A program made the translations under genes and the position numbers. From assembly GCA_030762935.1 (NCBI GenBank), contig CM060895.1, positions 36,930,001-36,994,000 on the forward strand: a stretch of 64,000 nt of DNA, written 5' to 3'. Below are positions 34,620 to 46,746 of the stretch, piece after piece; the first letter of the stretch is position 1; every line of letters starts with the position of its first letter. Below the pieces are notes generated by a model. That model was not told the DNA's origin. It searched no databases and saw nothing but the letters and a program-made list of their open reading frames with translations. The stretch comes from Hymenopus coronatus. Lineage: Eukaryota > Arthropoda > Insecta > Mantodea > Hymenopodidae.

Positions 34620-35510
34620 ATTGCGTTATTACTTCCTTCCTTCTAAGCAGAAGGGGACCAACAGAATTCACTAGACTAAAGAGATAGTCTCATATTTTAA
34701 AAGCTAGTCGCTTTGTGAACAATTGTAATTCGTTGTCTTTGCATGAGTAAAACAAAAGAGAGATGAAACGAAATACGACTTCCCGTTTGAGAAAAATTTA
34801 AGTACCTAGTTTAAAATTTAAACGAATAACAAGGGATATCTCAGAAACTGTACGGAAAAGATGTATATGACGTAAATTGTGTGTTCTAATGAGGTCTACA
34901 TTTTTTGTGGTTTTAGTTGTAAAGTGTCTATTTTTAATATACGGCATTTTAATCAATATCTTCAGAGCCATTTTTGAGGAAAACATAATTTAAAAAAAAG
35001 TTTATACAAAGGGTAGTTTGGAGTAGGGGGATGCTTCTAAAAATCTTCGCGTGGATTTCTGGAAGATGTTTAACTGGTTCCAAGACACCGCGTTCAAATC
35101 CGGGACGGGGATGGATTTTTTCGGGTGTAAAAGTCCTTAGCATAACTTCCTTTGGAAGGGAAGTAAAGCCGTTGGACCCGTATCGTAGACTTACGGCACG
35201 TAAAAGAACTTCACGCCTGATAAAGAGGCCTCTGAGCCAAACTAAGCTGACTTTCACGCCCAATATAGAACAGAATGCTGAGAACCAAAGCAGATAAAGA
35301 GCGTTCATTAATAAAAACATAAAACTCTAAAAATACAAAGCTGTGCTGTCCACAGACACGCACACATACACACATGGATGTTTTTCTATTTCTTTGGATT
35401 CAAAGGACCTCAAACATATTTTCTGTAAAATCTCAATATAGACAATTTGGATGGAATGCAACACCTTCTCTACCTAATATCTGCCCACTACGTGTAAAGA
35501 AAGCAAAAAG
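34620..35510 (-). mobile_element. HINE-like copy split by a SINE
   Basis: Segments 34620-35070 and 35301-35510. It lacks its 3' end, and an internal deletion follows TTTTTTGTGG at about 34910. The CA tract is short (35357-35373) and the 5' palindrome is decayed. Confidence 0.8.
35072..35300 (+). mobile_element. tRNA-derived SINE, type C, 5'-truncated
   Basis: Begins in the tRNA-like head and keeps GTTCAAATCC and the body with ACTTCCTTTGGAAGGGAAG and CTTTCACGCCCAATATAGAA. It lies within the HINE-like copy. Confidence 0.85.
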
Positions 35511-35920
35511 GTACTCGAAACTTGTGTTTCTTTTGAAATCTGTGTTGAAGTTTTGAAAAGTCAGAAATGTCAAAGAAGTTTGAACTGCAACTGCTCAGTT
35601 CTAATGCCCCCCATTCTCATTTGAATACATTGTGGACTTCGTGCCCTCGTCTTCTTCACTGGGTCGTAACGTAAATATTGATAATGTTATTTCCATGCAA
35701 ACGGGGTAGTACAAACACCTGCTAAGTGGCTAGCATACTGCATCAATTACTGACCAGAATGAGTGTGCGTAACCAAATTGTTAATAGACCACCATTCTGT
35801 TATATACCATTAGCTGATGTCAGAGGACAGACATGAACGACAGAGCACATAGTAAACAGCAAACATGGTGAGATTTAAGGTACACTGGAAGTGAAACTTG
35901 GACCACAATAGCTCAAAAAA
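35511..35920. other. Unassigned stretch
   Basis: About 410 bp with no recognised element. Confidence 0.4.
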
Positions 35921-36606
35921 TCTGATGTGTTCCATTCACATAACTTTCTCTACTTCTGTGTAACAAATTATTGTTAATAAGCTTATTCTTCTATTTACTT
36001 CATGCTAATCAAGAACAAAAATTAGCAGAAATAGTCTTATTACTTGCTTCCTTGTGTGTAGAAGCGAAATATGGGAGTATCATAGGTTAAAGCGAAGTCA
36101 AAAGCTGGTTACTAAGTGATTGAAGTTTCTTTGTTTGTATGGACATGAGTTGACAAATTCCTGTATGAGAAAAGTACAAGTTTTTCAAAGTTGAAGCCAA
36201 CAGCAAGGAATATCTCAAAAACGATCAAATCCACGAAAAAGATGTATATTTTAATGTGCTCTACATTTTTTGTGTGGTAAGTTTGTTTCTATCTCTTACG
36301 GTTTACCAGTTACACAAAATTCCGTAAAATACATCCAGAATAAAGTAGTCTTCAGAGGCTATTCCCAGAACATTCAAGATATACGTATTATTTGTCAAGT
36401 ATATATCTTTAATATATGATATTTTAATCAAAATCGTTAGAGCCATTTTTTATAAAATAAAAATTTTTCGAAAATTTTTCCATGTGAAGGGTAGTTGGGG
36501 GTGGGGGGATTTTCTTGAAAATCTTCGTGCCACATCCTTGGAAGATACTGAACTTAAATACCAAGTTTGGTATTGGTCTTTTCGTTTTTGAGCTATGCTA
36601 TCCACA

Positions 36607-36649
<43 letters not shown>

Positions 36650-36786
36650 ACATTTTTCTAAAAATGCTTTTTTTGGATTCAGGTGGTCTCAAAACATGTA
36701 TTTCCGGTAAAATCTCGGTATCGAAATTTTGGGTACAATGCAAAACCTTCTCTATACATTATATGCATAGTACGTATAGAGAAAGT
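35921..36786 (-). mobile_element. HINE-like copy, full length, CA expansion
   Basis: Starts TCTGATGTGTTCC and ends TAGAGAAAGT. The (CA)n tract is at about 36608-36648. Confidence 0.9.
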
Positions 36787-37028
36787 AAAAATCGAAAGTT
36801 GCTTGTCTTCGGAAACTTTGGGCATCCATTGAGAGTTAAAAATTGGCTGTATTCTCCTCGCTTCGGATTCTACAGTCATTTAAAGACCGTACAATACACC
36901 TTTTCCTAGAATAGCACAGTATAGTCCCGATTATTCATGTGAGGATATCCGAGCATCCCCCTCCCCCAACAATTATTTAGTTTTAATGTTAACACACGTT
37001 TTTTTCGTTTCTCCGCTATCTCCTTTAC

Positions 37029-37258
37029 GGGCCGCGCCGTGGCTGAGTGGTTAGACAACTCGCCTCTCACCCAGAGGTCCCAAACGACCGCATGTGAGAT
37101 TTGTGGTGGACAAAGCGGCGCAGGGGCGGGTTTTCTCTGGGTTCTCCGGTTCCCCCCGTCATTGCATTCCACCGGTGCTCCATCTTCATTTATCATTAGT
37201 GTCATCGCCTGCGGTGCCACAAGTAGTTAAAGCGGGTGTTAAACACTATCAAAAAAAT
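37029..37258 (+). mobile_element. tRNA-derived SINE, type A
   Basis: The head GCCGCGCCGTGGCTGAGTGG is intact but part of the B box is deleted (CCAGAGGTCCCAAACGACC). The body is TGTGGTGGACAAAGCGGC, ending CGGGTGTTAAACACTATC and an A7 tail. The sequence before it (36787-37028) is unassigned. Confidence 0.9.
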
Positions 37259-37470
37259 CTGCTTTACAAATTTGTTTTAACTTGCTTCGTTGACACACGC
37301 TGATCAACAGCAGAAAAACTGAATTTGTTTTCAATTTACACAGAACAGGTAGGGGCAGGGCAATAACAATGAAAACGGTACTCTGTTGTCACGTGGTGAT
37401 CATTTAAACAATGGAAATGGCACTTATTGTCACGCGGTGGATTCTTTATTGCTGTCTCCTTTAAAAAAAA

Positions 37471-37677
37471 TCTGATGTGCTCCATTCACATGACTTTCTC
37501 TACTTATGTGTAACAAGTTATTGTTAACAAGTTTATTCTTCTATTTACTTCATGTTTATCGAGAAAAAAATAGCAGAAATGGTCTTATTACTTGCTTCCT
37601 TGTAAGTAGAAGCGAAATATGGGTGTATCATAGGTTAAAGTGAAGTTAAAAGCTGGTTGCTATGTGACTGAAGTTCC
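37471..37677 (-). mobile_element. HINE-like 3' fragment
   Basis: From TCTGATGTGCTCC to TGACTGAAGTTCC, then an abrupt break. About 200 bp. Confidence 0.85.
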
Positions 37678-38258
37678 CGGAACAGGAGAATGCTCCTAAT
37701 CCATTAAGAGTTGATGATGATTTGTCATGAAAGTACCTTAAGTGTATCATTTTAGCAGCACAAGATGCAATTTAGTTGCTGGTAGTTTACAAACTTGTAA
37801 AAAAGAAGGAACCAAAGCAAAGTATTAATGATGAGTGGGCTACCTGCAAATTCTACGTCTGTCTAAACGTCACGATAGTCAGAAGACAATTTAATGTTTT
37901 TCACGTAATCAAACAGACAGTAACTCCGGACCACCCCGCCGATTATGAGCAACATAGCATAATGATTACCCGGCGGTTCTCCTTCTAAAGAGGTGATAAG
38001 CCACAAATTTCTCTTGGTGTGGCATTTCTAAAGCACCACATGTACATAGAATATTATCTACAAAACGCAGATCCAACATATGAACTGTATTTTCATTCTT
38101 CAGAGCAGGCTTGCCAGATTCATTTCACAAAATATCGCCAGAACTATTTTAAAAATCCCAAAAATCATATTGAAATCGCCTAATTTCACATTCAAATTTT
38201 CTTAGGGAGAGGGATTGAAAATGTCTAAGATTTGGTTTAGAATTTTGTTGTGTTTTTT
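37678..38258. other. Unassigned stretch
   Basis: About 580 bp with no recognised element or supported frame. Confidence 0.4.
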
Positions 38259-39146
38259 ACTTTCTCTATACGTACTATGTACATAGTGCATAGAGAAGGT
38301 ATTGTACTCCACCAAAAAATTCGATACCGAGATTTCACTGGAAATATATGTTTTAGGATCCCTAATATCCAAAAAAAAGCATTTTCACAAAATGGTCCGT
38401 GTGTGTGTGTGTGTGTGTGTCCGTGTGTCTGTGAACACGATAACTCAAAACCGAAAAGTCGGTAAAATACCAAACTTGGTATTTAAGTTTAGTATCTTCC
38501 AGGGATGCGACACGAAGATTTTGAGAAAAATCCCCTCCCCACTCCCAACTACCCTTTACATGGAACTTTTCTTCGAAACTTTTGATTTTCTCAAAAATGG
38601 CTCTAACGATTTTGAATAAAATGTTGTATATCAAAGATATTTACCTGACAAATAAAATGTATATTTTGAATTTTCTGGGAATAGCCTCTGAGGAGTAGTT
38701 TATTCTGGATGAATTTTACTGAATTCTGAATAACTGCTAAACCGTAAGAGATGGACAAAAACTTACTACACAAAAGATGTAGAGCACGTTAAAACACACA
38801 ATTTATGTTATATACATTTTTTTTTCGTGGAGTTCGTCGTTTTTGAGACATTCCTTATTTTTGGTATCTGCTATGAAAAACTTACACTTTTCTCTTACAG
38901 AAACTTGTCAACTCCTATCCATATAAACAAAGGAACTTCATTGACATAGCAACCAGCTTTTGACTATCACTTTAACCTATGATAGTCCCTTATTTTGCTT
39001 CTACTTACAAGGAAGCAAGTAATAAAACTATTTCTGCTATTTTTTTTTTCTAATTAGCATAAAGTAAATAGAAGTATAAGTTTTTTAAGAATAATTTGTT
39101 GCAGGGATATAGAGAAAGTCATGTGAATGGTAGGCATCAGATTTTT
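38259..39146 (+). mobile_element. HINE-like copy, full length (reference copy)
   Basis: This copy shows the whole layout: palindrome 38259-38300, GT tract about 38399-38420, AAATACCAAACTTGGTATTT at 38465-38484, a GCTA/TTAGC stem near 39035-39058, GAGAAAGT near 39113-39120, and the terminal stem-loop ending CATCAG before TTTTT (39146). Confidence 0.95.
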
Positions 39147-39822
39147 ACTTCATGCTTCTTACGATCAGACCGTTGGGCTCTTAATTACAAACTTTACAAT
39201 AAAAAACAAAAAGTTATATCATAAGTAAGCCACTCAAAGCCATTTATTATTTATTTCAAGTTCACAACTGCGAAGTCATCTGCAGGATTTCTGTTTGCAA
39301 CGACTTGCTCATCGGCAATGGTGTTACCTCGTATAGTGTTATAGTTGATGTCTGTTTCTCTTTGGATTTAATTCATTAGATTACATCATCCCACTTCCAG
39401 ACTTTGGGGAGGATAGGGAATGATATCGGCTAGAGAACATTTCCCACCCCCAGTCGGGAATCGAATCCGGGTCACTTCACAAAGCAGGAAAGCAACTCTT
39501 GTTAATGGTTTATTGGATTATCTCTTAATGCATTCAACTGGTGTATTTGATTCAAACAGTTCTCTTGAACTCGGTGCGACTGCATTAATAGTGACGTAAC
39601 AAAGGAAATACAAGTATAACATCTAATTTTTATTCTGTGTATGTAGGTATTTTACACTATTTTCATAGTAGCACTGACCTAACGAACATTACATTACTCT
39701 ACTCATTAATGTATTACTTAATTTGCAAAACAACGTACAATATACTTTTCAAGGAATACATTTAAATTGTTTTCGTGACTGCAGAAGTAGCCCAAAAATT
39801 CGCAAATCGCCTCAATTAAAAA
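39147..39822. other. Unassigned stretch with a SINE fragment
   Basis: 39385-39480 is a minus-strand type B SINE fragment (GGATTCGATTCCCGACTGG head and a TATCCTCCCC body). The rest is unassigned. Confidence 0.6.
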
Positions 39823-41573
39823 TCTGATGTGTACCATTCACATGACTTTCTCTACATCTCTGTAACAAATTATTGTTAAAAAGCTTATGTATCTATTTAC
39901 TTCATGCTAATCGAGAACAAATTAACAGAAATAGTCTTATTACTTGTTTCCTTTTAGTAGAAGCGAAATAAGGGAGTACCATAGGTTAAAGTGATAGTCA
40001 AAAGCTGGTTGCTATGTGACAAGTTCCTTTGTTTGTATGGCCAAGAGTTGACAAATTCCTATATGAGAAAAGTAAGTTTTTCATACCTGAAACCAAAAAC
40101 AATGAATGTCCCAAAAATTATCAACTCCACGAAAAAAATATATATAACATAAATTGTGTGTTTTAACATGCTCTACATTTCTTGTGTGGTAAGTTTTTAT
40201 CTAAGTCTTACGGTTTAGCAGTTATGCAAAATTCCGTAAAATTCGTCCAGCATAAAGTTGTCTTCAGAGGCTATTCCCAGAAAATTCAAGATATACATTT
40301 TGTTTGTCAGGTAAATATCTTTAATATTTGATATTTTAATCAAAATCGTTAGAGCCATTTTTGAAAAAAACAAAATTTGCGAAAAAAAGTTCCATTAAAA
40401 GTGTAGTTTAGGGTGGGGGGATTTTTCTCAAAACCTTCGTGTCGCATCCCTGGAATATACTAAACTTTAATACCAAGTTTGGTATTTTACCGACTTTTCG
40501 TTTTTGAGTTATCGTGTTCACAGACACACGGACACACACGCACACACACACACGTCCCTTTTTGTGAAAATGCCTTTTTACTTTCTCCATACGCACTATG
40601 TACATAGTGTATAGAGAAAGTATTGCACTCCACCAAAAAATTCGATACCGAGATTTCACCGGAAATATATGTTTTAGTATCCCCATTATCCAAAAAAAGC
40701 ATTTTCACAAAAAGGTCCGTGTGTGTCTGTGTGTGTCCGTGTGTCCGTGTGTCTGTGAACACGATAACTCAAAAACGAAAAGTCGGTAAAATACCAAACT
40801 TGGTATTTAAGTTTAGTATCTTCCAAGGATGCGACACGATGATTTTGAGAAAAATCCCCCCACCCCAACTACCCTTTACATGGAACTTTTTTCGAAAATT
40901 TTGATTTTCTCAAAAATGGCTCTAACGATTTGATTAAAATTTCGGATATTAAACATATTTACCTGACAAATGAAATGTATATCTTGAATTTTCTGGGAAT
41001 AGCCTCTGAAGAGTAGTTTATTCCGGATGAATTTTACTAAATTTTGAATGACTGCTAAACCGTAAGAGATGGACAAAAACTTACTGCACGAATAATGTAG
41101 AGCACGTTAAAACACACAATTTATGTTATATACATTTTTTTCGTGGAGTTCATCGTTTTTGTGACATTCCTTATTTTTGGTTTCTGCTATGAAAAACGTA
41201 AACTTTTCTCATACAGGAACTTGTCAACTCCTATCCATATAAACAAAGGAACTTCATTGACATAGCAACCAGCTTTTGGCTATCACTTTAACCTACGGTT
41301 GTCCCTTATTTCGCTTCTACTTACAAGGAAGCGAGTAATAAGACTATTTCTGCTAATTTTTTCTGATTAGCATAAAGTAAATAGAAGTATAAGCTTTTTA
41401 AGAATTATTTGTTGCAGGGATATGGAGAAAGTCATGTGAATGGTACACATCAGATTTTTTTGGATATAAGGGACCCTAAAACATATATTTCCGGTGAAAT
41501 CTCGGTATGGAATTTTTGGGTGGTGTGCAATACCTTCTCTATACACTATGCATATAGTGCGTGTAGAGAAAGT
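39823..41573 (-). mobile_element. HINE-like host copy, cleanly split
   Basis: Segments 39823-40579 and 41461-41573. It reads AAAATGCCTTTT, then the inserted copy, then TGGATATAAGGGACCC, where the consensus has an unbroken T run before GGATA. It ends TAGAGAAAGT. Confidence 0.9.
40580..41460 (+). mobile_element. HINE-like copy nested in a minus copy
   Basis: Complete, with a near-perfect 42-bp palindrome at 40580-40621 and a GT tract at about 40717-40752. It ends CATCAGATTTTTT. The target is the host T run. Confidence 0.95.
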
Positions 41574-41884
41574 AAAAATCGGTCGGAAAATCGATCTTTT
41601 TGTAGCCCAAACCGCGACTTTTCGCCCAATATGGCAACGCTGCTTCAGAGACGCGGCTCCATTCCTGTATACTTCAGCGTTAGGATTATTAGCCAAACTA
41701 TTCGATAGAGATGTTAAAGTGGATCTCTGCAACACATTGTTTTCTGACGGCCGGCACTTACATTAGTAACCGCCAAAGAATCTATAACGTAGGTACATAT
41801 AACTCACAGTTTAAAAGAATTTCACCAGGAAGAGGGACAAATCTGAAATATAACAATATATTTGCCCCATCACTTGAAAACACA
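41574..41884. other. Unassigned stretch
   Basis: About 310 bp, somewhat G+C-richer (CCCAATATGGCAACGC near 41628), with no recognised element. Confidence 0.4.
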
Positions 41885-42027
41885 TCTGATGTCTTCCATT
41901 CACATGCCTTTCTCTACAAACTACTGTTACAAAAGATTATTCCTTTATCTCGTCGTGGTAATCCAGATAAACATTAGCAACAGTAGTCTTATTATTTCGC
42001 TCGAAATACGGAATGCACTAGGCTAAA
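41885..42027 (-). mobile_element. HINE-like 3' fragment
   Basis: From TCTGATGTCTTCC to GCACTAGGCTAAAGC. Old and truncated. Confidence 0.8.
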
Positions 42028-42052
42028 GCAAGACCTGTCATATCTGTAAAAA

Positions 42053-42916
42053 TCTGATGTGTACCATTCACATGACTTTCTCTATATCCCTGCAACAAAT
42101 TATTCTAAAAAAGCTTATACTTCTATTTACTTCATGCTAATCAGAATAATTTAACAGAAATAGACTTAATACTTGTTTCCTTGTAAGTAGAAGCGAAATA
42201 AGGGACTACCATAGGTTAAAATGATAGTCAAAAGCTGGTTGCTATGTCAATGAAGTTCCTTTCTTTATATGGATCGCAGTTAACAAGTTCCTATATGAGA
42301 AAAATATAAGTTTTTTCATAGCAGAAACCAAAAATAAGGAATGTCTCAAAAACGACGAACTCCACAAAAAAAAGTGAATATAACATAAATTGTGTGTTTT
42401 AACGTGCCCTACATTTTTTGTGTGGTAAATTTTTGTCTATCTCTTACGGTTTAGCAGTTATACAAAATTCCGGAAAATTCACTAAGAATAAAGTAGTCTT
42501 CAGAGGCTATTCCCAGAAAATTCAAAATATACATTTTATTTGTCGGGTAAGTATCTTTAATATACGATATTTTAATCAAAATCGTTGGAGCCATTTTTTA
42601 GAAAATCAGAATTTTCGACAAAAGTCCATGTAATGGGTAGTTTGGGGTGAGGGGATCTCTCAAAATCTTCGTGTCGCATCCCTAGAAGATTCGAAACTTA
42701 AATACCAAGTTTGGTATTTTACCGACTTTTCGTTTTTGAGCTATCGTGTTCACAGACACACGGACACACACACACGCGGACCTTTTTGTGAAAATGCTTT
42801 TTTTGGATATTGGGGACCCTAAAACATATATTTCCGGTGAAATCTCGGTATCAAATTTTTGGGTGGAGTGCAATACCTTCTCTATACACTATGTATATAG
42901 TGCGTAAAGAGAAAGT
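42053..42916 (-). mobile_element. HINE-like copy, full length
   Basis: TCTGATGTGTACC to AAGAGAAAGT, with a short CA tract (42754-42776). A further minus-strand fragment of the same family follows at 42935-43075. Confidence 0.9.
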
Positions 42917-43150
42917 AAAAAACTGCCTCATATCTGAACAACTGAAGTGCGGTTTCTTTGCAAGGCCAGGAGGAAAACAAGAGAGAGCTGAAACGAAAGA
43001 TGACTACCATTTTGAGAACAGCTTAAGTATTTTAAAACTATAACCAATAACGAGGAATATTCCGAAAACGTAAAAGTATGTCTGGAGATAAAATTAGTCT
43101 TACAAATAACGATAGATGTCTTCACACAAGTTAATCTACGAGCTATATGT

Positions 43151-43395
43151 CGCTCTTCGTGATGTAATGGTTACCATGATAGCTTTATATACCCAAGGTC
43201 GTGGGTTCAAACCCGGCGGAGAACGATGGATGTAAAAATCCTTAGCATGGCTTCCTTCGGAAGGTAAGTAAGGCCGTAAAAGAACCTCAAGCCTGATAGA
43301 GAGTTCTCTGAGCAAAATCAAGCGGTCTTTCACGCCCAATATAGAATGGGACGCTGAGAACCGCAGCAGTTAAAGAGCGTCCATAAATAACACGT
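43151..43395 (+). mobile_element. tRNA-derived SINE, type C
   Basis: The head has GATGTAATGGTTACCATGAT and B box GGGTTCAAACCC (43203-43214). The body shares GCATGGCTTCCTTCGGAAGG with the copy at 16230-16514 but has a ~40-bp internal deletion. Confidence 0.9.
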
Positions 43396-43680
43396 CATTT
43401 ACATTTACGGGCTATATAGGGGCAGCTGACTTGCCTAGAATAACTTATATAAATTTCTTGTTTATTAATGGACTGTCAATCCGCTTTCAACTAGAGTGGA
43501 TGTACTTAAATGCAGCACTGCAAAATTAAAAACATGGTTATTCATTTGCATGCAAGGGGAACAAAGACCAAAATATGGAAATCGTATTGGCAATTTGCTA
43601 AATGGTTTTAATATGCTTGGTTAAATATGTTAAAGTGCTTGACCGAGAATTGCTCTCCTGTGCATTAAGTTGTTCTGCAA

Positions 43681-44187
43681 TTAGAACCACACCCCATTAG
43701 TCTTAAGGCAACTTGTCAATGTTATTGCAAAATCGTGCACAAAGAGAAAGTGGCTGCACTGCAAAATGTCACCACCGCAGCAGCAGCAGGCACTTGAAGT
43801 TGAGCAGCTCCGTTTAGGAACATTGGACTTCATATGACTCCGTCTCTCGACACAAAAGACGGCCGTAAACTCCGGTCGAGAGCGCACTTGGGATGTTAAT
43901 AAAACGGGGTCCGGGTCAGCCGGACAGACTACGTCGGGCGACATTGATGGCAGTTGTGAAGAGGGGCAACCTTCGCTGTTGTTCCATGCGGCCAGGAATG
44001 TAGGCAGTAAAACCGGGAGATTGGTGGCCGTTCCTCTGGGAACGTTTATGGTAGTACCGGGGGGTGATTGACAGCAATTGGGGCGGCAGCAAACGACGCT
44101 TTTCGAGAACCAAATGTATATCGCGACCGTTAGCCTGGGAGGGGGCTGAATTTCATCATCGCCAAACAGATTTGGCAACCATCTCAA
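43681..44187 (-). other. Longest open frame in the window, doubtful
   Basis: 168 codons are open in a stretch of markedly higher G+C than its surroundings, with several CpGs. The translation is Cys/Ser/Pro-rich (for example RSCSTSSACCCCGGDI) with no domain I recognise, and the frame starts at TTG. It could be an exon, a promoter-proximal CpG-rich region, or an unknown repeat. 43396-43680 and 44188-44302 show nothing. Confidence 0.2.
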
Positions 44188-44302
44188 GTTGTGCTTTACA
44201 TAAAAACTTTCTCAAGCTGTAGTAAAATGAAGATCCTTTCTGAAGAACCTACTTTATCTTTAATCCAAGGGTACTCACTCGATTTATAAAAAAAAAAAAA
44301 AA

Positions 44303-45330
44303 ATGAAGTGTTTCATTCACATGACTCTCTCAACCTGTTTTACAAACAACCTATTTTTTTACAAAAGAATATTCTTTTATCTACATCATGTTAATGGAGA
44401 TAAACATTAAATTGCCTTAGTACCTGCTTCCTTACAAGTAGAAGGGAAATAAGGGAATATACTAGACTAAAGCAATAATCATATGTTTTAAAATCTCGTC
44501 GCTATGTGAAACAATGTAAATTCAATTCTCTTTATATGACCAGGAGTGAAACAAAAGAGAGATGAAACGAAAGATGACTTCGCCTTTAAGAACCGTTTGA
44601 GTAATTTAAAATGTAAACCAATAGCAAGGATATCTCGGAAGCGGTTAACGGTACAAAAAAAGCTGGGTAGGATATAAATTGTGTGTTTTAACGAGATCTA
44701 CGCTCTCTGTGTAGTAGGTGTTTGTCTATCTTTTACGGTTTACCGGTATGCAAAATTGATTCAGCATGAAGAAGACTTCAGGGGCTATTTCCCAAAAAGT
44801 CAGCACATACATTTTATTTAGCATGTAAACATCTTTCATGCATAGCGTTTTAATTAAAATCTTGGAGCCATTTTTGTGAAAATCGAAAATTTCTAAAAAT
44901 TGGGTGGGATATTCTTCTAAAAACCTTCGTGTTCTTGGAAAATACAAAATTTAAACACCAAGGCCTTGATAAAACACACAATTTATGTCGTAGATATACA
45001 TTTTTCGTGAAGTTTACCAATTTTGAGATATTTCTTGTTATTTGTTTTAGTTTTAAAATACTTAAAACCTTTCACCTATACGGGAATTTGTCAATGCAGA
45101 AAACAAAAAAAAAGAGCGGAAATCAACCACATGACAAACAGATTTTAAAAGAGTTCATTGTCGCTTTAGCCAAGTGAATTCCCTTCTACTTACAGGAAAT
45201 CAGGTAATAAAACCATTTCTGCTAATGTTTATCTCGATTAGCATTAAGTGGATAAAAAATTAAGCTTTTTTAACAATAATTTGTTACTGAAATGTAGTAA
45301 AAGTCATGCGAATGGAACATATAAGATTTT
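44303..45330. mobile_element. Double-3'-ended HINE-like chimera
   Basis: 44303-44960 is a minus-strand part starting at the 3' end. At AACACCAAGG/CCTTGATAAAAC it changes to a plus-strand 3' part (to 45330, GAATGGAACATATAAGA). Two 3' ends face outwards and no 5' palindrome remains. Confidence 0.8.
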
Positions 45331-46664
45331 TATCCTATACATTTATTCCCTTACTAAGTCATTTTACCTGAATAATCTAACACCATAATTATAAATTTAA
45401 GTAAAATATAAAATAAATAGCCTACGTTAACTTTTCACACTGTTTCACATGCATTAAACGCTTCCTAACAAACTTACGGTAACTTTTCCATATAACGCTC
45501 TCTGGCGACTGTGAGCTAAATGAATAAATGACTATTTATTATGGACAATAAGCCTAGAAATTACAGCATTCCTGCTTGTTTTAAAATCCTTCTCCAACCC
45601 TTTTCTCTTGCTGGTTTTAGTTGACATTTCTACTGGATAGGTAAATCATTTTCCGAAAATCTTTGATTTAAAAAAAATCATAACGCTCATCTTATAAAAT
45701 ATAGAGAATTCAAACTAGGCATGTATCATTATTATAGTTTACTCTAGCTAAGAAAAATATTATTGCGTTCTGACCTTTAGTTCATTAGTTACTACATGTT
45801 AAGCATAGACGCAAATGTTGGATTTTACTGAAAAACACATTTTCTTTAGATATTTGGGCTCAGAGACATCTAAAAGGTTCTAAAATGATGTAAACTGATA
45901 GAGAAAAAAAACTCTAAATATGTTGATGTGTCTAAAGTGTTTAACAATATATTACCTAGTGAGTTTTAGCAACTTGGCGACAGTATGAGAATAGAAAACG
46001 ACGAGACTACCATCAGAATGTCTGAGTTGTATAAAGGCAGAGATATCCCATTTAATTAAATGCATATTTTAAGGTTGAGTCAGGCTATAGATAGCAGTGG
46101 GTGGGTGTTGAGGTAACAGGATTTCTAATTTCTACAGAATTGATTCAATGCCGTTGATTTCTCTTTTCAGCAAAGATGCGTTGGCGTTATATTTATAAAT
46201 TCCTGTTTGACCTACTATTTTTATCAATTCCAGCTGCTGTTATGATGGATTAAGTAGCGTATTAATCATTGCGTACTGATAATACTATGATTATGTAACG
46301 AATTGATGGAGGTATGATAAAAGATAAACGGTCGTGATTGTGGACAACAAAAGCACAGATGAACGTTACTGGTTAACATAAAATCCCCGGCGTCTAAATT
46401 GAAAAGTTTTAGAAATGCCATTGATGGACTATTACGGAATATTAGGCTGAAGGATCTCTAAAATGCTGAATTCAAAATATCTAAGGAACATACCTGAAAA
46501 TGCCCCCGCTGAAGCTTTCAGCCTGTGAAGATGTTATTCCCGCTCTAACAGACATCTGTGAAAACGTAAAACAATAACAATTTAGATGTTTTTAAAATTA
46601 AACAATTTAAATCTAGGAAAAACATGATAAAAGTAGTAGTAGCAATAGTAGTAGTATGAATAAA

Positions 46665-46667
<3 letters not shown>
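45331..46667. other. Unassigned stretch
   Basis: About 1.3 kb of AT-rich DNA with no supported gene, RNA or repeat. Confidence 0.45.
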
Positions 46668-46711
<44 letters not shown>

Positions 46712-46735
46712 CATCATCATCATCAACAACATCAT
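46668..46735. repeat. Compound (ATT)n/(ATC)n microsatellite
   Basis: About 18 ATT units followed by ATC and AAC units. It lies at the 3' side of the minus-strand non-LTR remnant and may be its tail. Confidence 0.9.
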
Positions 46736-46746
46736 CATTTTCTAAA

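Noticed and set aside
40580..40621. Transcription terminator hairpin
   Set aside because: The palindrome followed by T-rich DNA looks terminator-like, but it is the 5' end of a dispersed eukaryotic repeat on both strands with no adjoining gene.
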